Part shown: piece by piece, positions 35,253 to 41,133 of the stretch | Position numbering within the stretch: position 1 is the first letter of the stretch | Layout: every line of letters starts with the position of its first letter | NCBI RefSeq assembly: GCF_018383905.1 | Contig: NZ_JAGYWA010000014.1 | Span: forward strand, 1 to 41,133 | Origin: Flavobacterium branchiicola | GTDB taxonomy: Bacteria; Bacteroidota; Bacteroidia; Flavobacteriales; Flavobacteriaceae | Direction of reading: 5' to 3' | DNA: 41,133 nucleotides | The notes under the pieces: generated by a model | What the model saw: only the letters and a program-made list of their open reading frames with translations | The model's database searches: none | Told to the model about the DNA's origin: nothing | Made by a program: the position numbers and the translations under genes

Positions 35253-35584
35253 AAAAAATAAAGTCAGCGACTTTAATTGAAGCGGTTGTAGCCACAGTAT
35301 TGATTGTTATCATCTTTATAATAGCAAGTCTAATACTTAATAATTTAGTTTTAAATACTTTTTCTAAAAATACTCATGCAGTCGAAACCAGAATAAACGA
35401 ACTGGAATACGAGGTACAAAACAATGCTATAAAACTACCGTATCAAGAAGATTTTAAGGACTGGAATATTACTATCGCTTATGAAACCATTTTAACAAAA
35501 AAAATCATTTCAGTGGTAGCGGTAAATCGTGTTTCAAAGAAAGAATTCACAAAACAACAGGTAATATGGCAGCAGGAAAAATAA
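35240..35584 (+). CDS. Minor pseudopilin, GspI/GspH-like
   Basis: A 114-residue type IV pilin-like protein. The processing site reads KIKS|ATLIEAVVATVLIVIIF: +1 is Ala rather than a Phe or Met, Glu is at +5 (residue 14), and -1 is Ser. A helix of about 40 residues leads to a very small globular part (WNITIAYETILTKKIISVVA) that fits GspI, often the smallest minor pseudopilin. It overlaps the genes on both sides (13 and 19 nt), so the cluster is tightly coupled. Assignment between GspI and GspH is uncertain because the globular domain is short. Confidence 0.78.
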   Translation: MVILKKIKSATLIEAVVATVLIVIIFIIASLILNNLVLNTFSKNTHAVETRINELEYEVQNNAIKLPYQEDFKDWNITIAYETILTKKIISVVAVNRVSKKEFTKQQVIWQQEK

Positions 35585-36042
35585 AATCTTTTACATTGTC
35601 AGAGCTGCTTATAGTTATGATTATAACAGCTATCGTAGTTGGCATGGCATTTAGTGTTTTAAGAATTGTTCAAAAACAAATTCATACCATTCAAAATAAT
35701 TTTGAAAAAAGCAGTACGCTGGCACTTTTTGAACAGAAACTCTGGCAGGATTTTAACGAACCTCATGAAATAATCTATGATCGCACCAAACAAATAGTAA
35801 TAATGACCTCCGACATTGATACTGTAACCTATTCTTTTCAGGAAAAATTCAGTATGAGAAACCGGGATACTATTAAATTAAAAATTACACCTGGGCGAGC
35901 CTTTTTTGGAGGAAAAGAAATAAACTCCGGATCTATCGATGCTTTATCCCTATTTGCAGAAACCGAATTGCCCGATTATCAAATTTTTGTTTCAAAAAAA
36001 AATGACTTAACCACACTTATGAATCAGGAAAATGGCTTTTAA
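35566..36042 (+). CDS. Minor pseudopilin, GspJ-like
   Basis: A 158-residue type IV pilin-like protein with the signal GKIKS|FTLSELLIVMIITAIVVG: Ser at -1, Phe at +1, Glu at +5 (residue 13). The globular domain contains LALFEQKLWQDFNEPHEIIY and VTYSFQEKFSMR, resembling the GspJ/PulJ pattern of a long amphipathic segment followed by beta strands (TYSFQ.. RDTIKLKIT). It overlaps the previous gene by 19 nt and the GspF gene by 11 nt. With the two neighbours it would form the tip complex that nucleates the pseudopilus. Confidence 0.8.
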   Translation: MAAGKIKSFTLSELLIVMIITAIVVGMAFSVLRIVQKQIHTIQNNFEKSSTLALFEQKLWQDFNEPHEIIYDRTKQIVIMTSDIDTVTYSFQEKFSMRNRDTIKLKITPGRAFFGGKEINSGSIDALSLFAETELPDYQIFVSKKNDLTTLMNQENGF

Positions 36043-37168
36043 AATAGAAAATACCCCAAACAAAAAAACTAATCAGCCAAAAAGCACAAATAGTATAGAA
36101 ACACTCCTAAAAAAAGAAATCACGCTTTTTGGGGATAGTTTTAATAACAAAAAGAAACAGGCATTTTATATGGAACTAGCTGTTTTACTAAAAGCTGGTG
36201 TTAGTTTTAAAGAAGGTTTATCTTTAATCATTGAATCACTAAAAAAAAGTGCTGATAAAAATTTAATTCAGAATATCCTGAATGACGTTGTTAACGGAAA
36301 ACCATTTTCAGATGCGCTTCGGGTTTCAAAATCGTTTACAGAATATGAGTATTATTCTATTCAGATAGGTGAAGAGACCGGAACAACTGCACAGGTTTGT
36401 CACGAACTTGGACATTTTTTTGAACGCAAAAATGAACAAAAAAGAATCATAATTGCAGCACTTACCTACCCTTCTATCGTATTAAGTACCGCAGTTTTGG
36501 TCGTCATTTTTATGTTGAGCTATGTAGTCCCAATGTTTCAGGATATTTTTAAGCAAAATCATATGGAACTGCCTCTTTTAACGCAGTTTATTGTAAAATT
36601 ATCTGTTTGGACCAAAACCTACGGATTTTACTTTTTTCTAGCCATCATTGCTTTCGTATTCTCAACACAGTTTTTTAAGGATAATCTTAAATACAAAAGG
36701 GCCCTGCACTACTTTTTAGTCAAAATTCCTATTCTGGGGGCTTTTATGACTAAGGTTTATCTTGCGCAATTTACTCAGGCAGTAACACTGCTTACAACTG
36801 CAAAAGTTCCTTTATTAAACAGTATACAAATGGTAAAAAAAATGATTCAGTTTGTACCGCTTCAAGAAGCACTGGAACAAGTTGAAATCAGCATTCTAAA
36901 GGGAAACAGTTTGAGTTCCAGTTTAAAAAACACTCCTTTATTCGACAACCGAATTATATCATTGGTAAAAGTTGCAGAAGAAACCAACCAAACCGAATAC
37001 GTTTTTAAACAACTCAGCGAGCAATACAATCAGGAAGTTGTACAACAGTCTAAAGTAATGACAACCGTTTTAGAACCCTTTATTATACTTTTTGTCGGCG
37101 TTTTGGTTGCGGTATTACTGGTGGCGATGTATTTACCAATGTTTCAGCTTAGTAGTGCGATTGGGTAA
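36032..37168 (+). CDS. gspF: Inner-membrane platform protein, GspF/PilC family
   Basis: A 378-residue polytopic protein with two T2SF domains, about 45-165 and 240-365. Landmarks: FYMELAVLLKAGVSFKEGLS, GKPFSDALRVS, IQIGEETGTTAQ, LTYPSIVLSTAVLVVIFML, VVPMFQDIFKQ, then repeated as LAQFTQAVTLLTTAKVPLLN, GNSLSSSLKNTPLF, VKVAEETNQTEYVFK, LEPFIILFVGVLVAVLLVAMYLPMF. Three membrane helices are at about 150, 195 and 350. It should be the rotor on which the ATPase acts. It is the last gene of the C-K-I-J-F half, 11 nt overlapped with the upstream pseudopilin gene; 83 nt separate it from RHS pair C. Confidence 0.92.
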   Translation: MAFKIENTPNKKTNQPKSTNSIETLLKKEITLFGDSFNNKKKQAFYMELAVLLKAGVSFKEGLSLIIESLKKSADKNLIQNILNDVVNGKPFSDALRVSKSFTEYEYYSIQIGEETGTTAQVCHELGHFFERKNEQKRIIIAALTYPSIVLSTAVLVVIFMLSYVVPMFQDIFKQNHMELPLLTQFIVKLSVWTKTYGFYFFLAIIAFVFSTQFFKDNLKYKRALHYFLVKIPILGAFMTKVYLAQFTQAVTLLTTAKVPLLNSIQMVKKMIQFVPLQEALEQVEISILKGNSLSSSLKNTPLFDNRIISLVKVAEETNQTEYVFKQLSEQYNQEVVQQSKVMTTVLEPFIILFVGVLVAVLLVAMYLPMFQLSSAIG

Positions 37169-37251
37169 AGTCTATATACAAACAATTTTAAAAGAATCTA
37201 CTTATATTTTATATTAACCCATATTTTCTAAAAAAAATCAATAATTACTTT

Positions 37252-40200
37252 ATGCTAAAAACTTTAAACTCAAAATTAATGCTGTATCTGTTGGTAGTAA
37301 TTCCATCTGCAGTTTTTTCTCAGGTAACAAAAGATTTACCAAACTATTTCCCGGTAAGCCCTAATGCTGCTTCCTTTGCAAAACAAGGCTTGTATCCTGT
37401 TGATTATTCGACAGGAAAACTAAATATCAGTATCCCAATATACACTATCAAAACCAAAGAACTTACTGTCCCAATTTCTGTAAGTTATAATACCTCCGGA
37501 ATACAACTAAACGAAACAGCTTCATGGGTTGGTCTTGGCTGGAATTTAAACGCAGGCGGAGCAATTGTAAGAAATACAAAAGGAATGCCAGATACACTCT
37601 TAGGTAGTATTAATTGGTCTATTCCAGAATTATCAGCTAGTTTTGCTTTTACTCAAGAAAATTATAAGGCATTATTTAAAATGCAAAAAGGAGAAAAGGA
37701 TACTGCTCCTGATGAGTATGTTGTTAATGCTCCGGGATTATCAGGTTCATTCTATTTTGACCAGAATGACTCCGCTAAAGCCTATTTTAGAGACTTTCAG
37801 AATACTAAAGTTAGAATCATTTCTAATACTGAAATTGAAATCACTAAAGATGATGGAACAATCTACAAATTTGGAAAAAACCTGCAAGGTGTTGAAGTTT
37901 TGGAAATAACCTCAAATCCATCGGAGTTAGTTCAATCTTGGGGACTTACTTTTATTTCTGCATGGTCTCTGACAGAAATAATTTCACCAAACGGAAAAGA
38001 AATAATTTCATTTACATACAAATCTATTGATAGTGTAGATTATCCAGTAATAACAAGTGAAAGCGTAGATTTTGATAGCCCAACAAACCCTGTAATTCGG
38101 CCAAATTATCCTTTAGGCAATGGTTACCTTGCTCCGATCAAAAAACAGTTTTTACAAACTATTACTTTCCCTAACGGAAAAATTGATTTTATATCAACTC
38201 TTGACCGACAGGACCTGGTAGATGACTATAAATTAAATGCTATAGAAGTTAACTCAGTATTAAACAATCAGGTCACTCTGGTTCAAAAATCTAGTTTTAA
38301 TTATGACTATTATTCCCGAAGTGGTGGTGGAGCCTTTTCAGGAAGCTATACTGATCCTTTAGGCAACAATGCAAAAGTGCAAAGCAGTAAAGCCTATGCC
38401 TTGAGGTTAAAAGAAATTGTAAACAATAAAACAAATACAAAATATAGTTTTCAGTATAATTCTTCTCCTATACTAAGAAGAGGAACTACAAGTCAGGATT
38501 ATTGGGGATATATGAATGGTAACACCGGGACATTAATACCACAGACCTCAATGTCAATCGAGCACAGCACTATGCCTACTATTGATGTAACTTTTGGTAA
38601 CGGAAATAGATCTGGGGATGAAAATATTATGAAATCAGGAATTCTTGAGAGAATTACTTACCCTGAGGGTGGTTATTCAGTCTTTGAATATGAACCACAT
38701 AGATATGTAAAAAACATAACATCTACCACAACAGATAATAAATCGTTTACTGTAAGAGCAGATGGAACTGGGGGTACCTGTACAACCCATTATGGTGAAG
38801 GTACCGTCGTAGTAGGACCTAATTATATACAAGGTAGTGGTAAAATATCATATTACTTTTCTTCAGCTAAAAATGAAAACGGTCCTAATTCTTATGTTCA
38901 ATATGGTAATGCACAGTGGGGATATACAACTATACCCAGACTTACTTATGATTCAAATTTGCAACAATACCCTACTTCATCAGGAACAATTAATAATATA
39001 AATGTTTCAGGGCTTGTTTTGAAAGCAGCAGATTACAGAAGTGGTGTTACGGGACCTAGTGGTTGTCCTTTTTTAAATATTACGGCATCTTGGAAAGAAC
39101 TGACAGGAACTATAGTTACACCAACTACAATATTTGTAGGTGGACTAAGAATAAAATCAATTAACAATTATTTGCCTGGAGCCTCTTTACCAGAAACTCA
39201 AAAACAATATGTTTATGAGCAGGAAAATCTAATTAATCAGGAAGGAATGGGAACCTACAAAAGAAAAATAATCTCAGTCCAAAATCAAAGTATAGTGAGG
39301 CCAATCTGTTCTTCTTCGACTATTTACAACAATAATATTGGTGGCGGACCCAGTATGACTTATGGTAAGGTGACTGAAATAGATATAAATAAAGATACCA
39401 CTATAAAAAATGGAAAAATAGAGTATTATTATGAAAATATTCCGGCATATAGAGAAATCGATTTTTTTCCAACGATATTCAAACATCCACAATATAATGA
39501 TACGTCCACACAATTTTCGAATGGTTTAGTTCCTTTTGCATCAAAGATCTCCGATTTTGCTTATTATAAAAATGATTTATGGAACTATGGATCTCTTTTA
39601 AATACCAAATACTATAAAAATGATACACCAACCACTTTCAAAATGGTTAAAAGTGTTACCAATACTTATCAGAAACTAGTTGAGAAAAAGATGCCAAATA
39701 ATGTGGTCTTTAATATTTACGATGCACCATACGATTTCGGTGCTGTTTTTCCAACAACGCCCTATAATCAGGGTGGTGATTTTTATAGTTATCAATTTTT
39801 CTTTTTCACAGGAAGTGTTTCATTTGGCAAAAAAGTATTAACAAATACTATAGAAACCGATTATGATGCTAATGAAATACCTACTACTCAAAAAACAACT
39901 ACCTACGCTTACGAAAACCCTGCTCATTATCAGCTAACAAAAACCGAGATTACAAACAGCAAAAAAGAAGTTTTAAGAACCCAATTGAGTTATCCCCAAG
40001 ACTTAGTTTCAACTGGTCAGACTACTGAGATGCAAAAACTGATAGCCCAAAATAAAATTGACAAACCTGTAAAAACAGAGACTTTTGTAAATAATGTACA
40101 AACTTCTGAATCTATGACAAAATACGAAGAAAGTGCTGTAACAGGAAATGTTCTTTTACCTAAAGAAATTCATTCCTCAAAAGGACTGGTAGAAACGTTT

Positions 40201-40653
40201 CCATTTAATGATGCGAACCGTAAAATAAACTTTACTTTATACGACACAGATTTAATTAATGGAACTACAGTCGGGAATGGAAATGTATTAGAATATTCTC
40301 TTGAAAATGGTATCCCTGTGGCTATTATCTGGGGCTACAATAAAACCCAACCAATTGCCAAAATTGAAAATGCAACTTACAGTCAGGTTGCTTCTACAGT
40401 GGCAAATTTGCAAAATATTTCCAATACAGGAAATGAAGCTTCTTTATTAACTGCCCTTAACTCTTTGAGAACATCATTTCCTAATGCGATGGTAACAACT
40501 TATACTTATCTGCCACTTGTAGGGGTAAGTACCATTACAGATCCAAAAGGAGATAAAATTATATACACTTATGATCCTGCTGGCAGACTTGAATTTGTAA
40601 AAGACAAAGACGAAAATATCCTTTCAGAGAACCAGTACAACTACAAACAATAA
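37252..40653 (+). CDS. RHS pair C, first gene: secreted YD-repeat partner protein
   Basis: A 1133-residue secreted protein, the largest of the three first-gene paralogues. The signal ends AVFSQ. The family signature follows (YPVDYSTGKLNISIPIYTIK, then ASWVGLGWNLNAGGAIVR), and a long beta-rich body with TYKFGK, DYWGYMNG and ERITYPEGGYSVFEYEPH. The C-terminus carries the shared IWGYNKTQPIAKIENAT, YD repeat (TYTYLPLVGVSTITDPKGDK) and SENQYNYKQ. The last 80 nt are nearly identical to the RHS A copy, on the opposite strand. It follows the GspF gene with no terminator visible in the 83-nt gap, so it may belong to the same transcript. Confidence 0.9.
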   Translation: MLKTLNSKLMLYLLVVIPSAVFSQVTKDLPNYFPVSPNAASFAKQGLYPVDYSTGKLNISIPIYTIKTKELTVPISVSYNTSGIQLNETASWVGLGWNLNAGGAIVRNTKGMPDTLLGSINWSIPELSASFAFTQENYKALFKMQKGEKDTAPDEYVVNAPGLSGSFYFDQNDSAKAYFRDFQNTKVRIISNTEIEITKDDGTIYKFGKNLQGVEVLEITSNPSELVQSWGLTFISAWSLTEIISPNGKEIISFTYKSIDSVDYPVITSESVDFDSPTNPVIRPNYPLGNGYLAPIKKQFLQTITFPNGKIDFISTLDRQDLVDDYKLNAIEVNSVLNNQVTLVQKSSFNYDYYSRSGGGAFSGSYTDPLGNNAKVQSSKAYALRLKEIVNNKTNTKYSFQYNSSPILRRGTTSQDYWGYMNGNTGTLIPQTSMSIEHSTMPTIDVTFGNGNRSGDENIMKSGILERITYPEGGYSVFEYEPHRYVKNITSTTTDNKSFTVRADGTGGTCTTHYGEGTVVVGPNYIQGSGKISYYFSSAKNENGPNSYVQYGNAQWGYTTIPRLTYDSNLQQYPTSSGTINNINVSGLVLKAADYRSGVTGPSGCPFLNITASWKELTGTIVTPTTIFVGGLRIKSINNYLPGASLPETQKQYVYEQENLINQEGMGTYKRKIISVQNQSIVRPICSSSTIYNNNIGGGPSMTYGKVTEIDINKDTTIKNGKIEYYYENIPAYREIDFFPTIFKHPQYNDTSTQFSNGLVPFASKISDFAYYKNDLWNYGSLLNTKYYKNDTPTTFKMVKSVTNTYQKLVEKKMPNNVVFNIYDAPYDFGAVFPTTPYNQGGDFYSYQFFFFTGSVSFGKKVLTNTIETDYDANEIPTTQKTTTYAYENPAHYQLTKTEITNSKKEVLRTQLSYPQDLVSTGQTTEMQKLIAQNKIDKPVKTETFVNNVQTSESMTKYEESAVTGNVLLPKEIHSSKGLVETFPFNDANRKINFTLYDTDLINGTTVGNGNVLEYSLENGIPVAIIWGYNKTQPIAKIENATYSQVASTVANLQNISNTGNEASLLTALNSLRTSFPNAMVTTYTYLPLVGVSTITDPKGDKIIYTYDPAGRLEFVKDKDENILSENQYNYKQ

Positions 40654-41133
40654 ACCAGAAGCAGCATGAAAAAACTAATCAAAATCCTTTTGGTTTTATG
40701 TCCTGTATTGGCTATTGGCCAGACACAAACCCAGAACTATATCAATACCGTTACCTACAAAAAAGCAAGTTTGGTAAAAATAACGACGCCTAGTATTTTG
40801 CAGGCCTCTCAGAACATCACTTACTTTGACGGACTGGGAAGACCCATTCAGCAAATTGCCGGTCAGCAGTCAAATTCGGGCAAGGATATCATCACCCATA
40901 TCAAATACGATGGGTTTGGAAGACAGACCCAGGAATATCTTCCTTTTAAGGCAGAAACCTCCACGATGACATTTGATCCTGCAGCCGAGGCGAATGTTAC
41001 CTCCTACTATGGCAGTCCTAATCCCGCTTTAAACGGAAATCCTGCCCTGGAGGCCACTAGCTATCCCTACAGCAAAAAAGAACTCGAAGCCTCCCCTCTT
41101 AACCGTGTCCTTAAACAGGCAGCACCGGGAAAT
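40574..41133. repeat. Right arm of long inverted repeat (RHS gene junction)
   Basis: Partner of the repeat at 1-560, in inverted orientation. Among the outer 540 nt, 17 mismatches were counted by eye; the block homologous to 61-120 is identical. The window edge falls at the same homologous base in both arms. One 60-nt slice (41041-41100) has 33 G or C, against 23 in a 60-nt slice of the RHS B DUF6443 coding sequence (16081-16140). Confidence 0.93.
40666..41133 (+). CDS. RHS pair C, second gene: DUF6443/RHS-core protein, 5' fragment only
   Basis: The first 156 codons of a secreted RHS protein cut by the right window edge. Signal peptide (MKKLIKILLVLCPVLAIGQ), then DUF6443 with ITYFDGLGRPIQQIAG, YDGFGRQTQEYLPF and SPLNRVLKQAAPGN. 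It begins 12 nt after the stop of the first gene with the same spacer as in pair A. Over the visible part only four residues differ from RHS A (Val/Ser and Gly/Ala in the signal, early Gln/Pro, Thr/Ala, plus Asp/Asn in the middle, counted by eye, so allow for one more). The toxin tip is not in the window. Confidence 0.9.
   Translation, partial: MKKLIKILLVLCPVLAIGQTQTQNYINTVTYKKASLVKITTPSILQASQNITYFDGLGRPIQQIAGQQSNSGKDIITHIKYDGFGRQTQEYLPFKAETSTMTFDPAAEANVTSYYGSPNPALNGNPALEATSYPYSKKELEASPLNRVLKQAAPGN

Overview
The window looks like accessory chromosome of a Flavobacterium-type Bacteroidota. It is AT-rich, uses the Bacteroidota promoter pattern (TTG, about 19-21 nt, TAnnTTTG), has many short-spaced secreted genes with Sec signals ending in (A/S/G)Q, and carries the two-gene RHS arrangement (a 'GLGWxLxAGG' protein followed by a DUF6443/RHS-core protein) typical of that phylum. 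I see no tRNA, rRNA, CRISPR array, insertion sequence or phage structural genes.

Layout. (1) 1-5578, minus strand: two secreted fibre-like genes, then RHS pair A; its second gene runs off the left edge. (2) 5916-12150, minus strand: a compact operon for one half of a type II secretion / type IV pilus-like machine: pseudopilin (G), short A24 prepilin peptidase, ATPase (E), secretin (D), L/PilM-N-like and M/PilO-like proteins. (3) 12565-21088, plus strand: RHS pair B with a complete C-terminal toxin tip, a candidate immunity gene, an STM3941-like orphan immunity gene, and two copies of a diverged non-coding cassette-end repeat with strong hairpins. (4) 21106-21516, minus strand: an XRE-type regulator. 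(5) 22008-37168, plus strand: two lipoproteins, ten fibre-like genes nearly end to end, then the other half of the secretion machine (C/PilP-like, K-like tip pseudopilin with a predicted beta-helix, two more pseudopilins, F). (6) 37252-41133, plus strand: RHS pair C, second gene running off the right edge.

The two machine halves share no component and together give C, D, E, F, G, two minor pseudopilins, K, L, M and a prepilin peptidase: a minimal but complete T2SS-like set. It is interleaved with twelve secreted proteins that share a C-terminal module behind variable, phage-fibre-like N-terminal parts, and with three two-protein RHS systems. My working hypothesis is a dedicated envelope-spanning machine that exports or displays fibre-like surface proteins and possibly RHS toxins. 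All four pseudopilins carry Ser, not Gly, before the predicted cleavage site, matching a private prepilin peptidase.

The window ends are near-identical inverted copies of the RHS A and RHS C junction (17 mismatches counted by eye over the outer 540 nt), cut at exactly the same base of the same gene. That suggests both a recombination-prone RHS family and possible assembly-contig edges at a repeat. The function of the whole locus is inferred from sequence pattern and gene order only.
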